Under the pieces are notes generated by a model. The model was not told the origin of the DNA. It worked only from the letters and a program-made list of their open reading frames with translations, and did no database searches. A stretch of 64,000 nt of DNA from Legionella sp. PC1000 (GTDB taxonomy: Bacteria; Pseudomonadota; Gammaproteobacteria; Legionellales; Legionellaceae), in contig NZ_CP059400.1 of the NCBI RefSeq assembly GCF_014109805.1, forward strand, positions 1 through 64,000. The letters are read 5' to 3'. Shown here one piece after another: positions 40,414-49,475 of this stretch. Made by a program: the position numbers and the translations under genes. Every line of letters starts with the position of its first letter. The stretch's first letter is position 1.

Positions 40414-40545
40414 TTTTTTCCATAATAAATTAAAATTCTTGATTTAGTGTATGTTGAACGCCCAAAAAACATGAATTATCCTGTATTTTCAGGCTTGGTC
40501 AATCGTGGCCATAGGCACAAAAACCAAAGAGATACTCTTTTATTT

Positions 40546-40556
40546 TTAAGCATAGC
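40546..40556 (-). promoter_or_regulatory. RpoS-like -10 upstream of the hybrid kinase
   Basis: On the minus strand GCTATGCTTAA matches KCTAYRCTTAA completely and is identical to the element before ART-like gene B. No clear -35 is seen, which is common for RpoS promoters. Confidence 0.45.
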
Positions 40557-40680
40557 ATAGGGTCTGTTTGTAGACCTCAGATAGATATAGGATTTTTATT
40601 GAATTAGTTGCACTTATAATCGATATCATGTTTTATTTGCATTCTGTTATAATGCATGAAATTGAGTATTTGGTAATACC

Positions 40681-42252
40681 ATGTTAACTCCTGATGGACA
40701 TTGCGCTAAAAAAATTGAAAAAGTAATGCTGTTAGCATTATGGGCAAATACTCTAAGGGATGAAATTCACGCACAAGGTTTAACCGAAACAAAAAAATTG
40801 ATATTTGCCGGTCTTGGAAAGCCAACCTATCCTATTAATTCAAGTACCATTGCTTCTTATCTTGCATATTGGCAAAAATTAGATGATTTAACTAAAAAAT
40901 GGAAAGTTGATCCCCACCAGGTTGAAGAGGATATTGCCATTGATTATGGAGACCCTCGAGGTGACTATGCGCCGCGGGAATTAATGGCTGATATTATGTC
41001 ACGTTGGTATGAGACAGAAATTAAAGCGGAAAACATATTGTTTACTGTGGGGGGTATTGGGGCTTTGCGGGTATTATTTGAAACTTTTAATACTCATTTT
41101 GAAGATGTACCAGGATATCGAATTATTACCCCTTTTCCTTATTACAGCGTGTATTCCAACAACTCATTGCATTGTTTGCATCCGATTCATGTGATGAACA
41201 AGCCCGGATATAAACTTACGGCGCAAGCAACGGAAGAGAGTATTAAAGAGGCCTATACTTTAGCTGAGGTGGATCATGGCTGGCCCAAAGCCATATTAAT
41301 TTGCAATCCATCCAATCCCTTGGGCAACATTATTGATGAAGGCGAATTAATAAAGATTGCTGAGGTTTTGCGTCAGTATCCTGATTTGTACATCATTTTT
41401 GATGAAGCGTATACCGAGATGAGTTTTTCAGATACGCCTTCTTTTTTAAAGATTGCTCCTGATCTCAAAGAGCGAGTAATTGTTTTACGCTCAGCAACCA
41501 AAGCTTTGTCTGCAGCGGGTGAGAGAATGGCTGTACTTTTAGTGTTTGACTCAAGTTTGATGAATGAAATGCTGAATAAAAATATAAGTTATTTCATTCA
41601 TGCACCGCGATCAGCGCAAGCCGCCTATGCACAAACTATGGCGAATTTTGGAGCCGAAGAAAAAAATAATATAGCGCTCTTCTATAAGAAAAAAGTAGAT
41701 TATGTGGTTGCACGCTTAAAAAACATGGGTGCAGCAATGCCGGACCCCTTATATCGTGTAGAAGCTACTTTTTATGTGCTTGCTGATTTTAGTGATATGT
41801 TCGGTTTGTCTCTACCCAACGAAGCCGCGAGAGTTTTGCAGAAAACTGGTATTGTGGAGACGGATGAAGATCTTGCATATTATTTGTTGTTTAAGGACCA
41901 CCTGATGGTTACCCCATTATCATATTTTGGTTTGTCAAAACATGATGGTTTTATGCGCATTACATGTAGTGGTCGAGAAAATGAGCTACGCGATCTAATG
42001 GATAGGCTTGAGAGAAGGTTATTTGAATCAAGAAAAAATATAAAAAACTTTTTCCTAGAAAGCATTGCTCAAAGGCTTCCTGAATTAAAAAAAATAGATG
42101 CCCATATGTTTGAGCTTATCGGCCAAAAACTTCAAGCAGGAGCTAAGGAAGAAGATACATGTTTGAATTTAAAGTCAAAAAACCAATCACTAAGAAAGAT
42201 TAATGATACGATCATCGATTTTTTTGCAATCATGGAATCGGATGTAGGCTGA
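40681..42252 (+). CDS. Class I/II PLP-dependent aminotransferase with C-terminal extension
   Basis: Fold-type I enzyme of 523 residues. PLP-site motifs are present: IDYGDPRGDYAPREL near the N-terminus, ICNPSNPLGN, IFDEAYTEMSF, and the Schiff-base K274 in RSATKALSAAGERM; the Arg that binds the substrate carboxylate is likely in MRITCSGREN. Common aspartate-type aminotransferases are about 400 residues; here about 100 helical residues follow the fold (from about 425). The substrate cannot be named. It is single and is followed by the RE2 array. Confidence 0.85.
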   Translation: MLTPDGHCAKKIEKVMLLALWANTLRDEIHAQGLTETKKLIFAGLGKPTYPINSSTIASYLAYWQKLDDLTKKWKVDPHQVEEDIAIDYGDPRGDYAPRELMADIMSRWYETEIKAENILFTVGGIGALRVLFETFNTHFEDVPGYRIITPFPYYSVYSNNSLHCLHPIHVMNKPGYKLTAQATEESIKEAYTLAEVDHGWPKAILICNPSNPLGNIIDEGELIKIAEVLRQYPDLYIIFDEAYTEMSFSDTPSFLKIAPDLKERVIVLRSATKALSAAGERMAVLLVFDSSLMNEMLNKNISYFIHAPRSAQAAYAQTMANFGAEEKNNIALFYKKKVDYVVARLKNMGAAMPDPLYRVEATFYVLADFSDMFGLSLPNEAARVLQKTGIVETDEDLAYYLLFKDHLMVTPLSYFGLSKHDGFMRITCSGRENELRDLMDRLERRLFESRKNIKNFFLESIAQRLPELKKIDAHMFELIGQKLQAGAKEEDTCLNLKSKNQSLRKINDTIIDFFAIMESDVG

Positions 42253-42266
42253 ACTGAACAGCATTA

Positions 42267-43113
42267 GGTATCGTCAGTTTTTTGATTTAGAAACCCCCAC
42301 TAATTTTTTCGTCTACGTACCGCGCTTAATTTTCTCGCCTACGTACCGCGCTTTATGCGCGGTATCCAGGGGATCTTGCACTAGAAATGCTCCGCGGCAT
42401 CTTAAAATATCGTTCTGGATACCGCGCATAAAGCGCGGTATGTAGGGAAATCTAAGTGGTACATAGAGAAATTTAAAATGAAAAAGTGACGATCCATCCG
42501 ATAACAGACATTCACATGCATGGTTTTCCACATGTTGGCCATGTGACAAAATAAATCGGCGGTATCGTCAGTTTTTGGACGAGAAACCGCCACTAATTTT
42601 TTCGCTTGCGTATCGCGCTTAATTTTCTCGCCTACGTACCGCGCTTTATGCGCGGTATCCAGGGGATCTTGCTCTAGAAATGCTCCGCGGCATCTTAAAA
42701 TATTGTTCTGGATACCGCGCATAAAGCGCGGTACGTAGAGGAGTTTAAGCGGTACATAGAGAAATTTAAAATGAAAAAGTGACGCTTCCTCAGATAACAG
42801 ACCCTAAGTATTCACATGCATGGTTTTCCACATGTTGGCGATGTGACAAAATAAATCGGCGGTATCGTCAGTTTTTGGATGAGAAACCGCCACTAATTTT
42901 TTCGCTTGCGTATCGCGCTTAATTTTCTCGCCTACGTACCGCGCTTTATGCGCGGTATCCAGGGATTTTGCTCTAGAAATGTTCCGCGGTATCTTAACAT
43001 ATCGTTCTGGATACCGCGCATAAAGCGCGGTACGTAGAGGAGTTTAAGCGGTACGTAGTGAAATTTAAGCAGTACGTAGTGAAATTTGAAATGAAAAACT
43101 GACGATACCTCAG
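42267..43113. repeat. RE2 tandem array with two copied rnt ends (period about 300 bp)
   Basis: Three units start with GGTATCGTCAG at 42267, 42561 and 42861. Each contains a 31-base inverted pair: 42339-42369/42415-42445, 42632-42662/42708-42738 and 42932-42962/43007-43037 (the last two pairs perfect, the first with one mismatch). Between units lie 53- and 62-base copies (42510-42562 and 42801-42862) of the 3' end of rnt, which itself lies at 46871-46932. A fourth unit (46628-46870) abuts the true rnt. ORFs across the array are by-products of the repeat and are not annotated as genes. Confidence 0.95.
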
Positions 43114-43168
43114 GTCAAAATGCCCCAACCTTGTGTCTTGGATTTTTTGAACTCAACCTACGAAGAGG

Positions 43169-44338
43169 TTAACCCTGAATGAATTGTTTGATCGTGAGCG
43201 TTAACCGACTAACTAATTCATCAATTTCTTCTTCATTAATAATCAGGGGTGGTAACAGCCTTACCACAGTGTCCGCAGTAACATTAAAGAGTACCCCATT
43301 CGAAAGACCCACTAAGCGCGCATCGTTAGCAGGCCGATCCAATTCAATACCAATCATGTAACCCTTTCCACGAATTCCTTTTACACCAGGATGTTCGCCG
43401 AGATTTTTGATTAACTTCTCCATTAATAGAGCACTATTCTTTGTGACTTTTTCACAAATTTTGTCGCGTTCTATAACTTCCAATACAGTTAAAGCCGTAG
43501 CGCAAGCCAGAGGATTGCCGCCAAAAGTTGATCCATGATTTCCAGGTTTAAATAAATCGGTCGCCCTTTTACTCATCAGGCAAGCCCCTATAGGGACGCC
43601 ATTACCCAAACCTTTAGCTGTAGTAACGATATCAGGCTGAATGTCATAATGCATATAGGTAAAAAGTTTTCCTGTACGGCCGTTTCCGGTTTGGATTTCA
43701 TCCAAGATGAGCATCCAGTCATGTTGTTCACAAAGTTTGGTCAGGGAACGAAGATAACTTTCTTCTGCTGCATGAATTCCACCCTCGCCCTGAATGGGTT
43801 CAAGCATAATCGCAACCACATCTTCTCTATTTGCTGCAATAGTATAGATGGCATCCAAATCATTAAATGGAGCGCGGATGAACCCTGGCACCAACGGTTC
43901 GTATCCCGCTTGTACTTTTCGACTTCCTGATGCGGTTAGAGTTGCCATAGTACGGCCATGAAAGGCCCTTTCCATAACAATAATTGAAGGAGTTTCAATT
44001 CCTTTTTTATGACCAAAAAGACGGGTCAACTTAATTGCTGCTTCATTGGCTTCAGCGCCTGAATTCGCAAAAAAGGCCTGCTCCATACCCGCCATGGCTG
44101 TCAATTTTTCAGCAAGTAATTCTTGTTGTTTGATATGAAAGGTATTTGATGTATGGATTAGCTTGGCTGCTTGTTGTTGTATGGTTTTTGTCACATCCGG
44201 ATGAGCATGTCCTAATCCACATACTGCTATCCCACTTAAACCATCAAGATAGGCCTTGCCCTGCTCGTCATACAACCAAATTCCTTCTCCATGTGTAAAA
44301 GTTATTGGCATAGGATTATAACTGGTAATTAAAGCCAT
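43169..44338 (-). CDS. argD: Acetylornithine/succinylornithine aminotransferase family protein
   Basis: Class III PLP aminotransferase of 389 residues. Motifs: NSGAEANEAAIKLTR for the cofactor phosphate, LDEIQTGNGRTGKLF, and the Schiff-base Lys in TTAKGLGNGVPIGA; GSTFGGNPLACA is the second-subunit contact. The sequence fits ArgD (arginine biosynthesis) but related enzymes use other omega-amino acids. ORF could open 25 codons earlier; AAGGAAAA before the ATG at 44338 and the family N-terminus favour this start. No arginine gene adjoins it. Confidence 0.85.
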   Translation of the reverse strand: MALITSYNPMPITFTHGEGIWLYDEQGKAYLDGLSGIAVCGLGHAHPDVTKTIQQQAAKLIHTSNTFHIKQQELLAEKLTAMAGMEQAFFANSGAEANEAAIKLTRLFGHKKGIETPSIIVMERAFHGRTMATLTASGSRKVQAGYEPLVPGFIRAPFNDLDAIYTIAANREDVVAIMLEPIQGEGGIHAAEESYLRSLTKLCEQHDWMLILDEIQTGNGRTGKLFTYMHYDIQPDIVTTAKGLGNGVPIGACLMSKRATDLFKPGNHGSTFGGNPLACATALTVLEVIERDKICEKVTKNSALLMEKLIKNLGEHPGVKGIRGKGYMIGIELDRPANDARLVGLSNGVLFNVTADTVVRLLPPLIINEEEIDELVSRLTLTIKQFIQG

Positions 44339-44479
44339 AATGTTTTCCTTAAAACTGAAGGATCTCCACTCAAAAAATATCTCTCCTTTTAATGGAGAGA
44401 CAGGTGTGGCCACATTATAGCCATAACTTTCTTTGCTACGCTATATGAGCGGAGAAATCCTCAGTAAAAAAGAATTATT

Positions 44480-45058
44480 TTATTTCATATTGCTGGTTAC
44501 AAAATCCCAGTTTACCAATTTCCAAAATGCAGTGAGATAGTCAGGGCGTGCATTACGATAATCAATATAATAAGCATGCTCCCATACATCACAAGTCAAT
44601 AGTGCGTTTAAGCCTTCAGTCATTGGAGTACCCGCATTGCTGGTGCTGATTATTTTTAAAGCACCAGCATTATCCTGAACAAGCCAGGCCCAACCTGAGC
44701 CAAAAGTAGATATTGCCGTTTGTGTAAATTGTTCTTTAAATTCAGTAAATGATCCAAAATGTTTGTTAATTGCGTCAGCTAATTTTCCTTTGGGCTCGCC
44801 ACCACCATTAGGACTTAGGCAGTGCCAGTAAAAAGTATGATTCCAAACTTGGGCGGCATTATTAAACATTCCGCCTTTTGATTTTTTAATAATTTCTTCC
44901 AGTTCCATGGATTCAAATTCGGTTCCAGGAAGTAATTTATTTAAATTGTTCACATAAGTCTGATGATGCTTGCCATAATGATACTCTAGTGTTTCACTAG
45001 AAATGTGGGGTTCTAACGCATTTTTAGCATACGGTAACTCAGGCAATGTAAATGTCAT
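44480..45058 (-). CDS. sodB: Iron superoxide dismutase
   Basis: Cytoplasmic Fe-SOD converting superoxide to oxygen and peroxide. The 192 residues match E. coli SodB closely: [15 protein letters not shown], the metal-binding His in [11 protein letters not shown] and [11 protein letters not shown], and [13 protein letters not shown] with the last two ligands. Gln in the FGSGWAWLV region context fits the iron type. It is divergent from grxD, and with the peroxiredoxin nearby it forms an oxidative-stress group. The 331-base gap before grxD carries both promoters; I see no gene in it. Confidence 0.96.
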   Translation of the reverse strand: MTFTLPELPYAKNALEPHISSETLEYHYGKHHQTYVNNLNKLLPGTEFESMELEEIIKKSKGGMFNNAAQVWNHTFYWHCLSPNGGGEPKGKLADAINKHFGSFTEFKEQFTQTAISTFGSGWAWLVQDNAGALKIISTSNAGTPMTEGLNALLTCDVWEHAYYIDYRNARPDYLTAFWKLVNWDFVTSNMK

Positions 45059-45389
45059 CCTAATCTCCTATTATTTATTCTGTTTATTTTATTCTGTGGA
45101 CTAAGTTTAGCAGGAAGGACATGATATTCAATGAAGATTAATCATAATTCTCATACCAAGAAAGCAATTCTGCTTATAGAACACGGGATCATTGCAATAA
45201 AAATTCATGTTTGTACTTAGGAGAATAGTATTTTAGCTAATTTTTTGAGTATTATTAGATCAAATGGGACATTCATTGGCTTTTAGGCTAAGATCTGTTA
45301 ATCTATTGTGCTAAAAATTTATTGGTTGCGGGCTTTACAGGTTTTCGCGATAATGAGTAATAATCAATTTATTATTTTAAGGTGTGTGA

Positions 45390-45707
45390 GTGGATACTTT
45401 AGAAAAAATTAAAAAGCAAATAGCGGAAAATGCCATTCTGCTTTATATGAAAGGTACGCCAAAGATGCCGCAATGCGGGTTTTCAGCGCGTGCAGTGCAA
45501 TGCATAGAATCTTGTGGCGTAGATTTTGCCTACGTAGATGTTCTAGCTAATCCTGATATTCGCCAAACATTACCCCAATATTCTGATTGGCCTACTTTTC
45601 CGCAACTCTATGTGAAAGGAGAGTTAATCGGTGGTTCTGATATCATTGCTGAATTATTCCAGCAAGGTGAGTTAGAAACAATGCTGCGTGATGCGATTGC
45701 CGCATAA
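45390..45707 (+). CDS. grxD: Monothiol glutaredoxin (Grx4 type)
   Basis: CGFS-type glutaredoxin of 105 residues that carries and delivers [2Fe-2S] clusters. The active site MPQCGFSARAV, glutathione-binding WPTFPQLYVKGELIGG and the DIIAEL segment are all present. The GTG start (45390) follows AAGGTG and gives the usual N-terminus. Next to sodB and the peroxiredoxin gene, as in L. pneumophila-like redox clusters. Confidence 0.96.
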   Translation: MDTLEKIKKQIAENAILLYMKGTPKMPQCGFSARAVQCIESCGVDFAYVDVLANPDIRQTLPQYSDWPTFPQLYVKGELIGGSDIIAELFQQGELETMLRDAIAA

Positions 45708-45756
45708 TATAATGAGTTAATATCATAATAATAACTATAATGATGGAGATCATAGA

Positions 45757-46362
45757 ATGAGTGTATTAGTGGGACGAAAAGCCCCTGATTTTACCGTTGC
45801 AGCTGTTATGCCAAATGGTGAGATTATGGATAAGTTTAATTTACACGAGCACATAAAAGGTAAATATGGTCTCGTATTTTTTTATCCTCTAGATTTTACT
45901 TTTGTATGCCCTTCTGAGTTGATCGCTTTAGATCACCGTATTGATGAATTCAAAAGTCGTAACGTGGAAGTGGTTACTGTTTCTATTGATTCACACTTTA
46001 CACACAATGCTTACAGAAATACTCCAATTAATAAAGGCGGTATTGGTCCTGTTCGATACACAATGACGGCCGATATGACTCATAGTATTTGTCAATCCTA
46101 TGGAGTCGAGCATCCAGCTGCAGGTGTTGCATTCCGTGGCGCATTCATCATTGATACTAATGGAATAGTTCGTTCACAAATCGTTAATGACTTGCCTATA
46201 GGTCGTAACATAGACGAAATTTTAAGAATCATTGATGCAGTTCAGCACTTTGAAGAAAATGGCGAAGTTTGTCCTGCTGGTTGGGAAAAAGGTAAGGCGG
46301 GAATGAAGGCATCTACAGAAGGTGTTGCTGCTTACCTTACAGAACACTCTGACGCATTGTAA
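45757..46362 (+). CDS. 2-Cys peroxiredoxin (AhpC/TSA family)
   Basis: Thiol peroxidase of 201 residues that reduces hydrogen peroxide and organic peroxides. The peroxidatic Cys is in DFTFVCPSEL and the resolving Cys in EVCPAGWEKG, so it is a typical 2-Cys enzyme. Legionella has more than one AhpC; this resembles the type lacking an AhpD partner, which is not present nearby. It follows grxD by 49 bases with GGAG before the ATG and may share its transcript. Confidence 0.95.
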   Translation: MSVLVGRKAPDFTVAAVMPNGEIMDKFNLHEHIKGKYGLVFFYPLDFTFVCPSELIALDHRIDEFKSRNVEVVTVSIDSHFTHNAYRNTPINKGGIGPVRYTMTADMTHSICQSYGVEHPAAGVAFRGAFIIDTNGIVRSQIVNDLPIGRNIDEILRIIDAVQHFEENGEVCPAGWEKGKAGMKASTEGVAAYLTEHSDAL

Positions 46363-46417
46363 AATTCGTATCTGCTCAGAGGACGTGTTTGAATCTTTGA
46401 ACGCCTACTAAAATTTA

Positions 46418-46446
46418 TCCCGGGCATCGTGAAGCATAGTCCGGGA
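46418..46446 (+). terminator. Hairpin after the peroxiredoxin gene
   Basis: TCCCGG and CCGGGA pair across a 17-base loop, about 55 bases after the stop codon, followed by ACATTTCT. A weak terminator candidate. Confidence 0.35.
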
Positions 46447-46484
46447 CATTTCTACTGTTTATCTGAATTCTCTTGCCTAAGCCA

Positions 46485-46624
46485 GGGTCTGCATATATTT
46501 CGCTCGCTTGAGTCAAACTGTCCGGATTTTGAGGAACGATGCGCAGCATACACGTTGTATGAGAGCATCGGAATACAGAAAAAGCAGGACAATTTGGCCA
46601 GGATAGTAGAAAGAAAACAAACCC
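46485..46624. repeat. RE1 miniature inverted-repeat element, copy 3 (degenerate)
   Basis: About 140 bases matching copies 1 and 2, with imperfect ends (GGGTCTGCATATATTTC / GAAAGAAAACAAACCC) and the shared core GCAGCATACA and GAGCATCGGAATACAG. It lies directly before RE2 unit D, so two repeat families fill the gap between the peroxiredoxin gene and rnt. Confidence 0.7.
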
Positions 46625-46627
46625 TGC

Positions 46628-46870
46628 GGTATCGTCAGTTTTTGGATGAGAAACCGCCACTAATTTTTTCGCCTGCGTATCGCGCTTAATTTTCTCGCCT
46701 ACGTACCGCGCTTTATGCGCGGTATCCAGGGGATCTTGCTCTAGAAATGCTCCGCGACATCTTAAAATATTGTTCTGGATACCGCGCATAAAGCGCGGTA
46801 CGTAGGGAAATCTAAGCGGTACGTAGGGAAATCTAAAATGAAAAACTCACGATCCCTCAGATAAACAGAA
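46628..46870. repeat. RE2 unit D, single copy abutting rnt
   Basis: A single unit homologous to the three in the 42.3-43.1 kb array, with perfect 31-base inverted arms at 46699-46729 and 46775-46805. It ends at the rnt stop codon region. GCGGT occurs at its left edge (46626-46630) and inside rnt (46929-46933), 303 bases apart; joining those two sites gives exactly the junction found in the array. Confidence 0.9.
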
Positions 46871-46873
46871 ACC

Positions 46874-47503
46874 CTAAGTATTCGCATGCATGGTTTTCCA
46901 CATGTTGGCCATGTGACAAAATAAATCGGCGGTTTTTTCAGCGTCATAAATGGCGGAATGTGCTTCCTGAGCATTAAAAGGAATTCCTGCTGCTTGCGCT
47001 GCTTTGGCTAATACGGTTTGCCCATAAATAAATCCGCCCAATGTTGCTGTATCAAAGCAGGTAAACGCGTGAAATGGGGACTTGATTCCGGTTCGTTTAA
47101 TTGCTTCTTTAATAAACAGTAAATCAAACCATGCATTATGGCCTACCAAAACAGCACGCTGACATTGAGTTTTTTTAAGTGCAGCAAAAATGGGATGAAA
47201 CAAATTTTCTAAAGCATTTTTTTCATCTAAAGCAAAGCGCAGCGGCTGGTACGGATCAATTTGATTGAACTCGAGAGACTTTTGATCCAGCTCAGCTCCA
47301 GGGAAAGGCAAAATATGTTCGAAATGACTTTCTCCGCGATAAAGATTGCCTTGTTTATCCATAAAAATTAATACTATACACATCTCTAATAATGCATTTT
47401 TATAAGGATCAATGCCGGCAGTTTCTACATCGACTACTACAGGTAAAAAACCACGAAATCGTTCTCTTAAATTCATGTAAAATAAATTATCGGGCGGGCT
47501 CAT
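46874..47503 (-). CDS. rnt: Ribonuclease T
   Basis: DEDDh 3'-5' exoribonuclease that trims tRNA and other stable RNA ends. The 209 residues show PVVVDVETAGIDPYKNALLEM (ExoI), GHNAWFDLLFI (ExoII) and AHSAIYDAEKTADLF (ExoIII with catalytic His and Asp). ATG at 47503 is chosen because GGAG of the overlapping pyrC end lies 6 bases upstream; this gives a 17-base overlap with pyrC. The last 60 bases of the gene are copied twice in the array 4 kb away. RE2 unit D touches the stop codon. Confidence 0.94.
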   Translation of the reverse strand: MSPPDNLFYMNLRERFRGFLPVVVDVETAGIDPYKNALLEMCIVLIFMDKQGNLYRGESHFEHILPFPGAELDQKSLEFNQIDPYQPLRFALDEKNALENLFHPIFAALKKTQCQRAVLVGHNAWFDLLFIKEAIKRTGIKSPFHAFTCFDTATLGGFIYGQTVLAKAAQAAGIPFNAQEAHSAIYDAEKTADLFCHMANMWKTMHANT

Positions 47504-48524
47504 GAACGCTCCATTGAATGATTTCGCCTGCGGCGATTGGAACAACTTGATTAGTGCCTAACGGCAGAGAGTCAGGTATCGTTTGTGGGGATTTAATTAA
47601 TTCCATGTGTTGCTGATTGATGGGTAGTTGATAGAATTCCGCACCAAAATGACTAAGAAAATGGTTGAGTTGTTTTAATTGATTCAATTCATCAAATACT
47701 TGTGTATATAAAGCGAGAGCAAATGGTGCAGAATAAATTCCTGCACAGCCACAGGCACTTTCTTTAGTATTTATGATATGAGGCGCGCTATCTGTTCCAG
47801 CAAAAAACTTTGGATTACCGCTGCAAGCAGCATTTTGTAATGCTTTTTGATCCTTTTCATGTTTTAGAATAGGCAGACAATAATAATGAGGTCTCAGGCC
47901 GCCAACGAGTAATTTATTTCGATTATACAATAAATGGTGAGGGGTAATCGTTGCCGCAACTGTTGCAGGGGCTTCTGTAACATATTCGACTGCAGATTGT
48001 GTCGATATATGTTCAAGGACTATTCTTAGCTTGGGAAAATTCGTGACGATTGGTTTTAAATACTCATCAATAAATAGGGATTCGCGTTCAAAAATATCAC
48101 TATGAGTCACTTCTCCATGTATTTGGAGTACTAGATTATTATCTTGTAATGCTTCAAAGAGAGGATAAAGATCTTTAAGAGATTTTGCGCCAGCTTCAGA
48201 GTTGGTTGTTGCGCCGGCCGGATAAAGTTTTGCTCCGAGAATGTAAGAAGTATTTGTTGCCTGATGTAATTCTTCGGCGTTTACGGAATCATTCAGGTAA
48301 AAAGTCATATAGGGTTCAAAAGTACTGCCTTTGGGCAGTGCAGCTAGAATCCTATTTCTGTACTCATTAATGGATGCCAATGTTGTTAGTGCGGGTTTAA
48401 GATTCGGCATCACTAATGCACGCGCAAAATGTTGCGCACTGTCAGCCACTGTATGTTGTAACATCTCATTATCCCTAAGATGGACATGCCAATCATCAGG
48501 GCGATTAATCATTAGCGTTTGCAT
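47487..48524 (-). CDS. pyrC: Dihydroorotase
   Basis: Zinc enzyme of pyrimidine synthesis, cyclising carbamoyl aspartate to dihydroorotate. The 345 residues fit the class II (PyrC) enzyme: RPDDWHVHLRDNEML with the first His ligands, the carboxylated Lys in GAKLYPAGATTNSE, QIHGEVTH, LEHISTQSAVEYV and AGTDSAPH. The open frame runs 55 codons further, but the ATG at 48524 follows CAGGAAT and matches the family start. It overlaps rnt and is divergent from motY, as in Pseudomonas. Confidence 0.96.
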   Translation of the reverse strand: MQTLMINRPDDWHVHLRDNEMLQHTVADSAQHFARALVMPNLKPALTTLASINEYRNRILAALPKGSTFEPYMTFYLNDSVNAEELHQATNTSYILGAKLYPAGATTNSEAGAKSLKDLYPLFEALQDNNLVLQIHGEVTHSDIFERESLFIDEYLKPIVTNFPKLRIVLEHISTQSAVEYVTEAPATVAATITPHHLLYNRNKLLVGGLRPHYYCLPILKHEKDQKALQNAACSGNPKFFAGTDSAPHIINTKESACGCAGIYSAPFALALYTQVFDELNQLKQLNHFLSHFGAEFYQLPINQQHMELIKSPQTIPDSLPLGTNQVVPIAAGEIIQWSVHEPAR

Positions 48525-48593
48525 AATAAAGATTCCTGCATTTTTGCCGATAACTAAGAATAACATGAAATAAGTCGCAGGAATGAATAAAAG

Positions 48594-49475
48594 ATGGCAT
48601 TTGTGGATCACAAAGGACAATTTATAGCATGTATTGCATTGAGTGCGGTACTGACAATGGACACAGGATACACAATGACCCAAGTTCATTTTGCAAATCC
48701 ATTGGGCGCAAAAGGATGGCGCGTAAGCCGTAACCTAATTCGTTGTGGACTATCACTAACCATTCCTAATTATGGCATCGCATATTTCGAACAGTATGCA
48801 GCAAAACCACCTCATTTTATTTTACGTACATGGGATGAGGTACAACGATTTTTACCTGCAAAAATTATTATAAAAACTCCCAACTGGAAAGCAGAAAAGC
48901 CTCCTATTCTATTAGGCCAACTCATGGTCAAGCCAGGGGAATATGGGGTTTTTCTAAGACGAGATGGCGCTTTAAAATTACTTACTTTTCTATCACAAGG
49001 CTATGAACCAAGTTTCATTTATCGTGGGGAAACAGGATTTAATACAATGGTTTCATTGTCACCGGTTGGTTTTCAAAAACCTTATTCTCGCTATCAAGAA
49101 TGTATTGGAAGTTTATTACCATTTGGTTATGAACAAGTTAGAGAAAGTATATTTCATTATAAAGAAGATAGCAGAGAATTGACTGATGAAGATAAAAAAC
49201 AATTACGTCGTATTGCTCGATATGTGGATGCAGATCCTCAAATACAAGAAATACGTGTCATAGGTTATGCTGATGCAAATGGTCGCAAAGGCTATAACAA
49301 TGCGATATCTGAAGAAAGGGCACGAACCGTTCAAAAATATTTACTAAGTCTAGGCGTACCTGAAGAAAAACTCTCTGTAACCTGGGTCGGCGAGCTTTAT
49401 CCTGTTGCTAGAAACGATACTGATCTAGGTCGGGCAGCAAATCGAAGAGTTGTCATTACATTAATAAAAAGATAA
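48594..49475 (+). CDS. motY: MotY-like flagellar stator-associated protein
   Basis: T-ring protein that anchors the flagellar stator at peptidoglycan. The 293 residues have an N-terminal MotY domain (RCGLSLTIPNYGIAYFEQYA, LRTWDEV, KPGEYGVFLRRDGALKLLTFLSQGYEP) and a C-terminal OmpA-like domain (IRVIGYADANGRKGYNNAISEERARTVQKYL). A hydrophobic N-terminus (FIACIALSAVLTM) serves as signal. The rnt-pyrC-motY order matches Pseudomonas, which strengthens the call. Confidence 0.92.
   Translation: MAFVDHKGQFIACIALSAVLTMDTGYTMTQVHFANPLGAKGWRVSRNLIRCGLSLTIPNYGIAYFEQYAAKPPHFILRTWDEVQRFLPAKIIIKTPNWKAEKPPILLGQLMVKPGEYGVFLRRDGALKLLTFLSQGYEPSFIYRGETGFNTMVSLSPVGFQKPYSRYQECIGSLLPFGYEQVRESIFHYKEDSRELTDEDKKQLRRIARYVDADPQIQEIRVIGYADANGRKGYNNAISEERARTVQKYLLSLGVPEEKLSVTWVGELYPVARNDTDLGRAANRRVVITLIKR

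Noticed and set aside
42313..42722. Two overlapping minus-strand frames sharing MRGIQN-type starts in the array
   Set aside because: They arise from the RE2 palindromes and the copied rnt end. Composition and repetition show repeat DNA, not genes.
45110..45160. Fur-like sequence in the sodB-grxD gap
   Set aside because: ATTAATCATAATTCTCAT resembles the Fur consensus only in part; too weak to call.
46415..46974. Minus-strand frames of 124 and 70 codons beside rnt
   Set aside because: They run through RE1 copy 3 and RE2 unit D, and one enters rnt in another frame. No independent support.
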